Shown: positions 32,870 to 42,165, numbered from the stretch's first letter. The stretch: DNA of 44,547 nt from Kamptonema formosum PCC 6407 (GCF_000332155.1 NZ_KB235904.1:1-44547), one strand, 5' to 3'. Numbers and translations are program-made. Notes: a model not told the origin generated them from the sequence alone.

Positions 32870-34183
32870 ATGATAAATCCAGCAGAGTATCGGCAACGGC
32901 GCGAACAGTTCATGGCTAAAATTGGCAGCGGAACCGCAGTATTTCGCAGTGCCCCAATGGCAGTAATGCACAATGATGTCGAATATGCCTATCGCCAAGA
33001 TAGCGATTTTTTATACTTAACTGGTTTCAATGAGGCCTCCGCTGTAGCAGTATTTGCACCCCACCACGAAGAACACAAATTTGTACTATTTGTCCAGCCA
33101 AAAGACCCCGAAAAAGAAACTTGGCATGGCTATCGCGCTGGCGTAGAAGGCGCAAAAGAAATCTACGGTGCAGATGAAGCTTATCCGATTAATGAGTTGG
33201 ATGAAAAACTACCTCAATATTTAGAAAAAGCAGAGCGAATTTACTATCATTTAGGACGCGATCGAGTTTTCAACGAAACTCTCCTCAAACACTGGCAGCG
33301 CTTAATGGCAACCTATCCAAAACGTGGTACAGGCCCAACAGCCATTGAAGATTCTAACATAATTTTACACCCAATGCGCCTCGTTAAAAGCGAAACTGAA
33401 TTAGCATTAATGCGGAAAGCCGCTGATATTTCAGTTGAAGCTCACAATCACGCAATGCAATTCGCAAAACCGGGGCGTTACGAGTATGAAATCCAAGCAG
33501 AAATCGAGCATATCTTTCGCCTGCGGGGTGGAAATGGCCCTGCTTACCCTTCAATTGTTGCATCAGGTCGTAACTCTTGTATTCTCCACTATATTGAAAA
33601 TAATCGTCAACTTCAAGAGGGAGACTTATTACTAATTGATGCAGGTTGCGCTTACGACTACTATAACGCCGACATTACCCGCACATTTCCCATAGGTGGC
33701 AAATTTACTCCCGAACAAAAGACAATTTACGAATTAGTTTTAGAGGCACAATTACAAGCAATTGCCGAAGTTAAACCCGGAAATCCTTACAGCAAAGTTC
33801 ACGAAAATGCTGTGCGAGTTCTAGTACAAGGTTTAATGGATTTAGGCCTCCTGTGTGGTGACATTGAAGAGATAATTAAAGAAGAGAAATACAAGCCATT
33901 TTATATGCACCGGACTGGACATTGGTTAGGGTTAGATGTTCACGATGTCGGCGTTTATCAGTACGGCGAAAATCCCCAACTTTTGCAACCAGGACAAGTT
34001 TTGACAGTCGAACCGGGAATTTATATCTCTCCAGAAATAAAACCAGTAGAAGGACAACCAGAAGTCGATCGAAAATGGCGCGGAATTGGCATCCGTATAG
34101 AAGACGATGTGTTAGTAACAGTAGATGGTCATCAAGTTTTGACAGCCGCAGTACCTAAATCTGTAGAATCATTAGAATGGTAA
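32870..34183 (+). CDS. pepP: Xaa-Pro aminopeptidase (aminopeptidase P)
   Basis: A 437-residue metallopeptidase that removes an N-terminal residue before Pro. The N-terminal creatinase-like domain (AEYRQRREQFMAKIG, then FLYLTGFNEASAVAVF) precedes the pita-bread catalytic domain. The dinuclear Mn ligands are D257 in LIDAGCAYDYY, D268 in NADITRTFPIG, H351 in HRTGHWLGLDVHDVG, E381 in VEPGIYI and E411 in GIRIEDDVLV. All are present, so the enzyme should be active. It is cytosolic with no signal peptide. It starts 51 bases after the broken parE, with no strong ribosome-binding site. Confidence 0.95.
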   Translation: MINPAEYRQRREQFMAKIGSGTAVFRSAPMAVMHNDVEYAYRQDSDFLYLTGFNEASAVAVFAPHHEEHKFVLFVQPKDPEKETWHGYRAGVEGAKEIYGADEAYPINELDEKLPQYLEKAERIYYHLGRDRVFNETLLKHWQRLMATYPKRGTGPTAIEDSNIILHPMRLVKSETELALMRKAADISVEAHNHAMQFAKPGRYEYEIQAEIEHIFRLRGGNGPAYPSIVASGRNSCILHYIENNRQLQEGDLLLIDAGCAYDYYNADITRTFPIGGKFTPEQKTIYELVLEAQLQAIAEVKPGNPYSKVHENAVRVLVQGLMDLGLLCGDIEEIIKEEKYKPFYMHRTGHWLGLDVHDVGVYQYGENPQLLQPGQVLTVEPGIYISPEIKPVEGQPEVDRKWRGIGIRIEDDVLVTVDGHQVLTAAVPKSVESLEW

Positions 34184-34903
34184 TGATTATCTAAATAGTC
34201 ACTTTTACTGATTTGGAATTAACCCATCAGATTTAAAATCCGATTTCTACCCCCTTTAAAAATGTTCCGATGAGAGGGGAATACAGAAATTGGCTTTTTT
34301 ATGTAGTTGCATTTATTTAATCCTAAAGTTAGATGCAAAATTTGCAATTTTATGTGTTCCCACATTTATAAAAAATTTTCCAATCAGCTTTAAAAGCGAG
34401 TAAATTCAGAACTTTACATATACTTGCGGTTTTTACTTAGGCTAGCAATCATTGTGATACCAAAACTCGTAGTAATACGCAAAGGTAACAAGCCAAATTT
34501 CCTCTTTTCCTGCCAGAATTCGCAATATCAATGCTGATAAACTAGGGATATAACCATTGCTACTGCAAAAATACTTTTGAAAACTTTTTCTTTTCTACCT
34601 CCCCATTTAACCAAATCTAGCGCGAAAGAGTTGCATTAACTTTGAGCTATAGTTTTTACGTGAATTTACGCAAATACTAAATCAGGAAACTTTATAAAAA
34701 AATTTACTTTATTTGGGAACTAACTTTTTTTACCTCTAGTCATAGTCAATATATTAGGTGCATCTCAAAAGCAGCAAATATATCTGTTGCATAACTCCAT
34801 ATACCCACAAAAATTGTGGGTAAAAGTTGTTTTAACTTCTGGGGTATTGAGATGCACTTGTTTTTTTGACTAGCTTTCTTCTACTTAATTTGTGAGGTAT
34901 TCT
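34184..34903. other. Long AT-rich region upstream of the RTX gene
   Basis: 720 bases with no credible gene. It includes a 99-bp inverted-repeat element at 34759-34857. The rest is AT-rich and likely holds the promoter of the RTX gene. GAGG at 34894-34897 serves the ATG at 34904. Confidence 0.55.
34759..34857. repeat. 99-bp inverted-repeat element before the RTX gene
   Basis: Ends GTGCATCTCAA (34759-34769) and TTGAGATGCAC (34847-34857) are perfect inverted copies. Inside, TACCCACAA/TTGTGGGTA forms a tight hairpin (34802-34822). It ends 46 bases before the start codon, so it may be transcribed in the leader. Confidence 0.7.
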
Positions 34904-37900
34904 ATGGACTTAGAAAATCAACAATTAGGAACTACACCTAGTCCTATATCAAGCGATCCTGTAGGAACTACACCTAGTCCTATATCAAGCGATCCTGTAG
35001 GAACTACACCTAGTCCTATATCAAGCGATCCTGTAGGAACTACACCTAGTCCTATATCAAGCGATCCTGTAGGAACTACACCTAGTCCTATATCAAGCGA
35101 TCCTTTAGGAACTACAACTAGCCCCATATTAAGCGATCCTTTAGGAACTACAACTAGCCCCATATTAAGCGATCCTTTAGGGACTACAACTAGCCCCATA
35201 TCAGATAACAATTCGACTGGGACTTCCACAAGTTTCACCCCAATTTTCACCACAACCGCTATCGATGATAGTTCTACTGGAGTTACCCTTGACTCCCTGT
35301 ATGATGAAACAACTTATCTGGAACAAAATCCAGACATCAAAGAGGCCATTAAAGAAGGTAAATTCAAAAATGGTAAGGATCACTTCGACAAATTTGGTAA
35401 AAAAGAGCAGCGCGAATTTAGCTTCATTTTTAGCGCCAAATACTATCTTGCTGCTAACAAAGATGTAGATGAAGCTTACCAAAAAGGAGATGTCAAAGAT
35501 CCTGTAGAACACTTCCTTAAGTTTGGTCAATACGAAGTCCAACGCGAGACTAGCATCTTCTTCAGCAGTAGCTATTATCAAGAGAAGAACATCAGCGTCC
35601 AAGACGCTATAGGAAAAGGGGAAGTGAAAAGTGTTGGCGAACACTTTATCAAGTTTGGGATCAAACAAGAACTTAGCTTCTCTGCAATATTCGAGAGCGA
35701 ATTTTACCTCAAGAAATATCCCGGAGTCAAAGAAGCGATTGACAAAGGCGAAATTAAGAGCGCCGCAGAGCACTTCTTAAAATACGGGATGGAAGAAGGA
35801 AGAATTTGCACTTCCTTATTCGACAAAAACTATTACAAAGCTAAATATCCCGACGTTGACGACAAGATCAAAAAAGGTAAATTCAAAAGTGCCTTTCAAC
35901 AATGGCTTAAAGAAGGATATTTTGAGGGTTTTAGCCCCAACGCCCTGATCGATCTTAGCTATTACGAACAAGAAAATCCCGGTGCAGACAAAGACATCAA
36001 AAGCGGCAAATTTATCAATCTCCTCGACCAATTCCTCAAAAAAGGATTAAAGGAAGGATTTAGCGCCAATGCCATCTTTGATATCGAATTCTACGGAGAA
36101 AAGCATTCAGAAGCAAAGGATGCTGTCAAGTCAGGGAAATATAGCAGTCTGTTTGAATATTTCCTCAAAGAAGGTCTCCAAAAAGGTGATATCAGCACTT
36201 CCTTATTCGATGAAGAATTTTACAAGGAACAACATCCAGAAGCACTGGAAGCTGTTAAATCCGGTAAATACAAAACCATCTTTGAATACTTCCTCCAAGA
36301 AGGAATGGTCAAAGGTGATAACCCCAATGCTCTCTTTGATACCGAATTTTATTTAGACAGCGATTCCGAAGCAGCTACCGCTATCCGTTCGGGCAAATAC
36401 AAAAATGCCCTTGAATACTTCCTCAAAGTGGGGATGGCAAAAGGCGACACAACTAGCCCCCTATTTGACGCTGATTTTTATCTAGAAACTAACGCAGAAG
36501 CATCCGCCGCCGTCAAGTCAGGGAAATATAAGAGTGCCTTTGAATACTTCTTGAAAGTAGGATTTGGCAAAGGAGACATCCCCACAGCCCTTTTCGATGG
36601 CGACTTTTACAGTCAGCAAAATATTGATGTAGACATCGATATCAAAGGCGGGAAGTTCAAGAATAAATTTGAACACTTCCTCAAAAAAGGGATTAAAGAA
36701 GGATTAAACTTCAATCCTCTGATCGATGTCAATTTTTATATCCAGCAAAATGCCGAAGTAGACATCGACATTAAAGCCGGTAAATTCAAGAACAAAATTG
36801 AACACCTGCTCAAAAAAGGTCTGAAAGAAGACTTGAAGATCAGCGTTTGGTTTGATAAAGACTTCTACATTAAGCAAGGTAGCGAACTAGGCGATCGCAT
36901 CGGCAAAGGTAAATTCAAGAGCGCCTTCTACGACTTTATCAGCAAAGGCATCTTTGAAGACAAAAGCCCCATTTCCTTTTTTGATGTCGCCTACTATCGG
37001 CAGAACTTCAAAGTTGAAGGCAAGAGTAGCTTCCTCTTCTTCCTCAAAACTGGGGCGGCACGCGGCGACATCCCCACCACCAACATCAATAGCTTTATCC
37101 AGTTTATCCAGCAAAATCAGTTAACTGTCATCATCAACCTCCCCGGAAATATCCCAGGAAATGACAACCCTGAAACACCACAACAAGGTGATATTACTTG
37201 GACGGGTACAAACGGGCCTGACAGAAAACAAGGATTTGCTGGCAATGATAACTTCGACGGCCGAGGTGGCAACGACTTCCTATTCAGCGGGCCAGGCAAT
37301 GATTTCCTCCAAGGCGGCGAAGGTAACGACTTCCTTGACGGCGAACAGGGTAACGACACTCTCGTTGGCGGCCCCGACAACGATACACTATGGGGCGGTC
37401 AAGGAAATGATTCCCTCTTAGGTGGTGCTGGCAACGACTTCCTGTTAGGCGAACAGGGCGAAGATACCCTCAAAGGCGAAGCTGGCAACGACACGCTCCT
37501 GGGCGCTCAAGGAACTGATTTGCTCGAAGGTGGAGAAGGTAACGACTCCCTCAGTGGCGGAGAAGGTGCCGATGTCTTTGTCTTCGGCACAAATGTTGGC
37601 AGCGATATCATCTCAGATTTCGTCAGCTCTAGCGATAAGCTGCAAATCACTTCCTCTGGAACTGTGAGCGTATCGTTCACCGGTTCTTCTGCTGTGCTGA
37701 ACTTAAACAATAACGGCACTATCACGCTTTTGGGTGTCACATCTCTGGGAGCAAACGATATCCAAATCCTGGGCGGTGGTTCTGTGATTGGTCTGACAAG
37801 CAGCACACCAAATCTGACCACTGTGACTGGTTACGGAGATTACAGCACCTTCACAGGCCCAATATTCTTCGATGGCTCCACCGGCACAGGCGGTTCAGTG

Positions 37901-39979
37901 ACAGGTACAGCTTTTGCTGACATCTTCTCTGGTGGTTCCGGTGCAGATATCTTTAATGGCGGTTCCGGTGCAGACTTGTTCTACGGCGGTTCTGGCGCTG
38001 ATATCTTCAGCGGCGGTGCTGGCAATGACACCTTCAATGGTGGTGCTGGCGATGACACCTTCACAGGTGGCGATGGTGCTGATGTCTTTGTCTTCGGCAC
38101 AACTGTGGGCTTAAACGAAGGCAACGATATCATCTCAGATTTCGTTAGCTCTACTGATAAGCTGCAAATCACTTCCTCTGGAACTGTGAGCGTATCGTTC
38201 ACTGGTTCTTCTGCTGTGCTGAACTTGAACAATAACGGCACTCTCACGCTGTTAGGTGTCACCTCTCTGGGAGCAAGCGATATCGAAATCCTTGGTGGTG
38301 GTTCTGTAATTGGTCTAACGAGTGCAACTCAGACAACATTGGCAGCTTATGGAGATTACAGCACCTTCACAGGGCCGATATTCTTCGATGGTTCTACTGG
38401 TACTGGCGGTTCAGTTACAGGTACAGCTTTTGCTGACATCTTCTCTGGCGGTTCCGGCGCAGACAATTTCTCTGGCGGTTCCGGCGCAGACTTGTTCTAC
38501 GGTGGTGCTGGCGCTGATACCTTCAGCGGCGGTGCTGGCGATGACACCTTCAGTGGTGGTGCTGGCAATGACTCTTTGAGTGGTGGCGATGGTGCTGATG
38601 TCTTTGTCTTCGGCACAACTGTGGGCTTAAACGAAGGCAGCGATACTATCTCTGGTTTTGCGACTGGTACTGATAAGCTGCAAATCACTTCCTCTGGAAC
38701 GGTAAGCGTATCCTTCAGCGGTGGCGATGCTGTGTTGAACTTGAACAATAACGGCACTGTCACGCTCTTGGGTGTCACCTCTCTGGGAACAAGCGATATC
38801 CAAATCCTCGGCGGTGGTTCTCTGATTGGCCTGACGAGCACCACAGCAACTCAGACAACTTTGACTGCTTATGGAGATTACAGCACCTTTACAGGGCCGA
38901 TATTCTTTGATGGCTCTAGTACTACTGGTGGCTCAGTCACGGGTACAGCTTTTGCTGACATCTTCAAAGGTGGTTCGGGCGCAGACAATTTCTCTGGCGG
39001 TTCCGGTGCAGACTTGTTCTACGGTGGTGCTGGCGCTGACACCTTCAGCGGCGGGTTAGGCGACGATACCTTCACTGGTGGTGAAGGCAATGACTCTTTG
39101 AGTGGTGGCGACGGTGCCGATGTCTTTGTCTTCGGCACAACTGTGGGCTTAAACGAAGGCAGCGATACTATCTCCGGTTTTGCGACTGGTACTGATAAGC
39201 TGCAAATCACTTCCTCTGGAACGGTAAGCGTATCCTTCAGCGGTGGCGATGCTGTGTTGAACTTGAACAATAACGGCACTGTCACGCTCTTGGGTGTCAC
39301 TTCTCTGGGAACAAGCGATATCCAAATCTTGGGCGGTGGTTCTCTCAGCACTACAACCGCAGCTAACACGACTCCTATCACCTTCAATGCTTCTGCTCCT
39401 GGCGTTTACGACTTCAGCGGCAGTACCGTAGCTGTGAACTTTGTCGGTAGCTCTGGCATCAATAATGTGACGGCTACTGCTTACGCTGATACGCTCTACG
39501 GCTTTGAGGGTGATGACATCTTCAACGGCGGTTCTGGTGCGGACATTATCAGCGGTGGTTCTGGTGCTGACTTGCTGACTGGCGGCGCAGGCAATGATGT
39601 CTTTGTTTACAGCTCTACCAGTGAGGGTGGCGATACGATTACCGACTTCGTGACAGGTGATGTATTGCGCTTCAGCTCTGCAAACTTCGGCGGCTTCACT
39701 TCTATTATCTACCAGGCTGCTGCTAATACTAGCGTTAGCGTTGTGGATGTTAATTTTGTGGACTTCAGCGGAGTTGCCTCTATCACTTCTCTGGCGCAGG
39801 CGATCGATCAGTTCGCTGTTCAGTCAGGTGCTTCTGGGCCTGCTTTCATCCTGTATAACAGCGGTGCAGGTAGCGCATTGGCCTTTGATTCTAATGGCAC
39901 TACTGCTGGCGGCGGCTTCAATATCACCAACTTCAGTGGTGTAGTGACTCTGGCGGCAAATAACTTTACTTTGTTGTAA
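34904..39979 (+). CDS. Giant RTX-type calcium-binding repeat protein
   Basis: A 1691-residue, probably secreted protein. Residues 9-100 are eight tandem 12-residue units (GTTPSPISSDPV, later GTTTSPILSDPL). Residues ~131-722 are 14 units of ~41 residues of the form LFDxxFYxxxxPEAxxAVKSGKYKSxFEYFLKxG. From ~770 come RTX nonapeptides (GGEGNDFLDG, GGQGNDSLLGGAGND) that bind Ca2+ in a beta-roll. Then come repeated ~170-residue modules with KLQITSSGTVSVSF and LNLNNNGTITLLGVTSLG. No signal peptide is seen and the C-terminus is hydrophobic, as in type I secretion substrates; no ABC exporter is in the window. GAGG six bases upstream fixes the ATG. The role is perhaps surface or sheath related. Confidence 0.85.
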   Translation: MDLENQQLGTTPSPISSDPVGTTPSPISSDPVGTTPSPISSDPVGTTPSPISSDPVGTTPSPISSDPLGTTTSPILSDPLGTTTSPILSDPLGTTTSPISDNNSTGTSTSFTPIFTTTAIDDSSTGVTLDSLYDETTYLEQNPDIKEAIKEGKFKNGKDHFDKFGKKEQREFSFIFSAKYYLAANKDVDEAYQKGDVKDPVEHFLKFGQYEVQRETSIFFSSSYYQEKNISVQDAIGKGEVKSVGEHFIKFGIKQELSFSAIFESEFYLKKYPGVKEAIDKGEIKSAAEHFLKYGMEEGRICTSLFDKNYYKAKYPDVDDKIKKGKFKSAFQQWLKEGYFEGFSPNALIDLSYYEQENPGADKDIKSGKFINLLDQFLKKGLKEGFSANAIFDIEFYGEKHSEAKDAVKSGKYSSLFEYFLKEGLQKGDISTSLFDEEFYKEQHPEALEAVKSGKYKTIFEYFLQEGMVKGDNPNALFDTEFYLDSDSEAATAIRSGKYKNALEYFLKVGMAKGDTTSPLFDADFYLETNAEASAAVKSGKYKSAFEYFLKVGFGKGDIPTALFDGDFYSQQNIDVDIDIKGGKFKNKFEHFLKKGIKEGLNFNPLIDVNFYIQQNAEVDIDIKAGKFKNKIEHLLKKGLKEDLKISVWFDKDFYIKQGSELGDRIGKGKFKSAFYDFISKGIFEDKSPISFFDVAYYRQNFKVEGKSSFLFFLKTGAARGDIPTTNINSFIQFIQQNQLTVIINLPGNIPGNDNPETPQQGDITWTGTNGPDRKQGFAGNDNFDGRGGNDFLFSGPGNDFLQGGEGNDFLDGEQGNDTLVGGPDNDTLWGGQGNDSLLGGAGNDFLLGEQGEDTLKGEAGNDTLLGAQGTDLLEGGEGNDSLSGGEGADVFVFGTNVGSDIISDFVSSSDKLQITSSGTVSVSFTGSSAVLNLNNNGTITLLGVTSLGANDIQILGGGSVIGLTSSTPNLTTVTGYGDYSTFTGPIFFDGSTGTGGSVTGTAFADIFSGGSGADIFNGGSGADLFYGGSGADIFSGGAGNDTFNGGAGDDTFTGGDGADVFVFGTTVGLNEGNDIISDFVSSTDKLQITSSGTVSVSFTGSSAVLNLNNNGTLTLLGVTSLGASDIEILGGGSVIGLTSATQTTLAAYGDYSTFTGPIFFDGSTGTGGSVTGTAFADIFSGGSGADNFSGGSGADLFYGGAGADTFSGGAGDDTFSGGAGNDSLSGGDGADVFVFGTTVGLNEGSDTISGFATGTDKLQITSSGTVSVSFSGGDAVLNLNNNGTVTLLGVTSLGTSDIQILGGGSLIGLTSTTATQTTLTAYGDYSTFTGPIFFDGSSTTGGSVTGTAFADIFKGGSGADNFSGGSGADLFYGGAGADTFSGGLGDDTFTGGEGNDSLSGGDGADVFVFGTTVGLNEGSDTISGFATGTDKLQITSSGTVSVSFSGGDAVLNLNNNGTVTLLGVTSLGTSDIQILGGGSLSTTTAANTTPITFNASAPGVYDFSGSTVAVNFVGSSGINNVTATAYADTLYGFEGDDIFNGGSGADIISGGSGADLLTGGAGNDVFVYSSTSEGGDTITDFVTGDVLRFSSANFGGFTSIIYQAAANTSVSVVDVNFVDFSGVASITSLAQAIDQFAVQSGASGPAFILYNSGAGSALAFDSNGTTAGGGFNITNFSGVVTLAANNFTLL
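34928..35203 (+). repeat. 36-bp coding minisatellite in the RTX gene
   Basis: Eight 36-bp units, GGAACTACACCTAGTCCTAT plus 16 more bases, encode Thr/Pro/Ser-rich dodecapeptides. The first four or so are identical at DNA level; the last three form a second subtype and the final unit is partial. Copy number is likely variable. Confidence 0.92.
38601..39345 (+). repeat. Internal 522-bp-period duplication in the RTX gene
   Basis: Bases 38601-38823 and 39123-39345 differ at only four positions by eye, offset by 522 bases. Related modules lie near 37570 and 38080. The near identity points to recent duplication or gene conversion. Confidence 0.85.
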
Positions 39980-39992
39980 AGTTCGGCAGCTA

Positions 39993-40112
39993 AATACTAA
40001 ATCCGGGTTTGATATTCCCTCGATTGTTTGGCGATTGAAATCGCTACTACACACACAAAGTCCGCCTACGCGGACTAAAGAAGAAAGGGGTATTTAACCT
40101 GGATTTGGTATA
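39993..40112. repeat. Inverted-repeat interspersed element after the RTX gene
   Basis: TACTAAATCCGGGTTTGATA near the left end pairs imperfectly with TATTTAACCTGGATTTGGTA on the right. Inside are GGCGATTGAAATCGCTACTA and the hairpin AGTCCGCCTACGCGGACT. From memory this core is a widespread cyanobacterial intergenic repeat. Confidence 0.6.
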
Positions 40113-40151
40113 AAAAGTTGAGCGGGTAATGCTTGTCTGACTTAAAGTTGG

Positions 40152-40196
40152 CAAAGGTGCGATCGATCTTATTGGGCGATCGCACCTTTGTTTTTT
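40152..40196 (+). terminator. Rho-independent terminator after the RTX gene
   Basis: CAAAGGTGCGATCG and CGATCGCACCTTTG form a perfect 14-bp stem with an 11-base loop, followed by six T. This is the clearest terminator in the window. Confidence 0.85.
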
Positions 40197-40200
40197 AGGT

Positions 40201-40360
40201 AAGGGAAAAGAGGGGCTAGGGGCTAGGGACTAGGGAAGAAGAAGAGGGGCTAGGAGCTAGGGACTAGGGGCTAGGGAAGAAGGGAAGAAGGGAAGAAAGG
40301 AATAGAATTAATGGTTTTCTGAATTCAGAATGTCTTAAATGCCTTAGCGATCGCGCTATA
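40201..40360. mobile_element. CTAGCCC-containing small element, copy C (reverse)
   Basis: Read on the minus strand it begins TATAGCGCGATCGCTAAGGC, then TTAAGACATTCTGAATTC, TTCTATTCCTTTCTTCCC and CTAGCCC heptamers, the order of copies A, B and D. It directly follows the RTX terminator. The distal end is not sharp. Confidence 0.65.
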
Positions 40361-40373
40361 CGTAAAATCATTG

Positions 40374-40429
40374 GTAACGCCGCCAACAGGCGCGGTAAAG
40401 TCACTGCCAAGATTCGGGCATTACGTGAG
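40374..40429. repeat. GTAACGCC hairpin repeat, copy 3 (diverged)
   Basis: It starts GTAACGCCGCCAACAGGCGC and ends GGGCATTACGTGAG, sharing both ends with copies 1 and 2, while the middle differs. It lies between two CTAGCCC element copies. Confidence 0.7.
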
Positions 40430-40473
40430 AAGTGCATAAATCGTATTTAAAAAAAGATTTAAGTTAACCTAGC

Positions 40474-40658
40474 TATAGCAACCTTCTTGGCAGTTAGGAC
40501 ACTCCCTCATTACTAAAACCCGCTTATTCCATTCCCTTCTTCCCTAGTCTCTAGCCCCTCTATTCTCCTTCTTCCCTAACCCTGAGCATCGTAGTCTCTA
40601 GCCCCTCTTTTCCCCTTCTTCCCTAGCCCCTAGCCCCTAGCCCCTAGCCCCTCTTCTA
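40474..40658. mobile_element. CTAGCCC-containing small element, copy D
   Basis: Begins TATAGCAACCTTCTTGGCAG, then TTAGGACACTCCC, TTCCATTCCCTTCTTCCC and many CTAGCCC or CTAGTCT units. Its right end runs to the start codon of the M20 peptidase gene, replacing the normal ribosome-binding region. Confidence 0.65.
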
Positions 40659-40660
40659 GT

Positions 40661-41839
40661 ATGCTCCCCCGGATCAAAGATTTAGCTTCTACTCTCACAC
40701 CTCGCTTGATTGAAATTCGCCGTCACATCCATTCACACCCGGAACTCAGCGGTTGTGAATACCAAACCTCTGCCTATGTAGCAGGTGTTTTGTCTTCCTG
40801 CGGCCTTCATGTCCAAGAATCGATTGGTAAAACTGGTGTAATTGGGGAACTCAAAGGCGCAAAGGAGACCGGCGAGTGGCTGGGGATTCGCACGGATATG
40901 GATGCTTTGCCGATTCAAGAGCGAACTGATTTAGATTTCACCTCTCGTAAATCGGGAGTGATGCACGCTTGTGGTCATGATGTCCATACCACTGTCGGTT
41001 TAGGTACAGCAATGGTACTGTCTCAGTTAGCAGAATCGCTCAAAGGTCACGTCCGCTTCTTATTTCAGCCAGCAGAGGAGATTGCTCAAGGTGCTAGCTG
41101 GATGATTAAAGATGGTGCAATGCAGGATGTGAAGGCAATTCTGGGGTTGCACGTTTTCCCTAGTATTCCCGCAGGTTCAGTGGGAATTAGACATGGGGCT
41201 TTGACGGCGGCGGCGGATGATTTAGAATTGACGATTGTGGGAGAATCTGGTCATGGGGCGCGGCCGCACGAAGCGATCGATGCGATTTGGATTGCTTCGC
41301 AGGTGATTACTACTTTGCAACAGGCGATCGCGCGGACACAAAATCCTTTAAGGCCAGTCGTGTTGACAATTGGACAAATTAGTGGTGGGAGAGCTCCAAA
41401 TGTGATTGCCGATCGCGTCAAATTGCTCGGAACCGTGCGATCGCTTCACCCTGAAACCCACGAATCTCTGCCCGCTTGGATTGAACAAATCGTGTCGAAT
41501 ATTTGCCGCGCTTACGGTGCTAATTACGAGCTTAGTTACAAGCGAGGCGTGCCCGGAGTCCAAAATGACCCCGCCCTCACCCAATTAGTAGAAGGTTGCG
41601 CCTTGGAAGCTTGGGGGCGATCGCGCGTGCAAATTTTACCAGAACCATCTCTCGGTGCGGAAGATTTTTCTATGTACCTCGCATCCGCCCCCGGTATGAT
41701 GTTTCGTCTGGGAGTCGGACACAAAGACAAACCCAATTACCCCCTACATCACCCCCAATTTGATGTCGATGAATCCGCCATTTTTACCGGCGTTGTCACC
41801 TTAGCTTATGCCGCTTACAAATACTGGCAACAGGCTTAA
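40661..41839 (+). CDS. M20 family metallopeptidase / N-acyl amino acid amidohydrolase
   Basis: A 392-residue M20D amidohydrolase (hippurate/IAA-conjugate hydrolase group), which cleaves amide bonds of N-acyl amino acids using two metal ions. The start RLIEIRRHIHSHPELSG is typical. Metal residues include MHACGHDVHTT (C104, H106, H109), LFQPAEEIAQGASWMI and GLHVFPSIPAGSVG, with SLGAEDFSMYL near the end. The dimerisation domain contains ESGHGARPHEAIDAIW. It is cytosolic and of normal length. The DNA just before the ATG is a CTAGCCC repeat with no ribosome-binding site, so the promoter and leader may have been altered by an insertion. Confidence 0.9.
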   Translation: MLPRIKDLASTLTPRLIEIRRHIHSHPELSGCEYQTSAYVAGVLSSCGLHVQESIGKTGVIGELKGAKETGEWLGIRTDMDALPIQERTDLDFTSRKSGVMHACGHDVHTTVGLGTAMVLSQLAESLKGHVRFLFQPAEEIAQGASWMIKDGAMQDVKAILGLHVFPSIPAGSVGIRHGALTAAADDLELTIVGESGHGARPHEAIDAIWIASQVITTLQQAIARTQNPLRPVVLTIGQISGGRAPNVIADRVKLLGTVRSLHPETHESLPAWIEQIVSNICRAYGANYELSYKRGVPGVQNDPALTQLVEGCALEAWGRSRVQILPEPSLGAEDFSMYLASAPGMMFRLGVGHKDKPNYPLHHPQFDVDESAIFTGVVTLAYAAYKYWQQA

Positions 41840-41842
41840 ATA

Positions 41843-41898
41843 AGGAAGAAGGAAGAAGGAAGAAGGAAGAAGGAAGAAGGAAGAAGGAAGAAGGAAGA
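41843..41898. repeat. Tandem heptanucleotide repeat (GGAAGAA)
   Basis: Eight perfect GGAAGAA units follow the M20 gene. A pyrimidine-rich inverted counterpart (TTCTTCC units) lies at about 42047-42092, so the two could fold together around a 150-base interval that holds no gene. Confidence 0.85.
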
Positions 41899-42165
41899 AA
41901 CAAAAAGAGCTATGATGGCAACAATTAAAAACCTCATTCTTTGATGCTTGATTAAAAATTAGTTAAGTAAATCTACAGAATTAAACGTAAAAAAATGACT
42001 AAAAAGTTACCATTTTATGTCCTTTACCTTCTCTCCTAGACAAGTAAATTCTTCTTCCTTCTTTCTTCTTCCTTCTTCCCTCTTCCTTCTAGTTACCTCC
42101 GAAGATAGATGAGTTATTATCAACCTCGTTAGTATATTAGGAAAAATCAATTACATTTTTCTGAT
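41899..42165. other. Intergenic gap with TTCTTCC tract
   Basis: AT-rich sequence, then TTCTTCC-type repeats near 42047-42092. No gene is seen. The promoter of the 84-residue protein gene must lie in the right part. Confidence 0.45.

Noticed and set aside
34928-35203. 36-bp direct repeats that could be taken for a CRISPR array
   Set aside because: The units are contiguous without spacers, in frame, and encode a dodecapeptide repeat of the RTX protein.
34918-39387. Long antisense and alternate-frame ORFs across the RTX gene
   Set aside because: Their repeated Pro/Val-rich or Ser/Leu-rich peptides are shadows of the repeated RTX codons.
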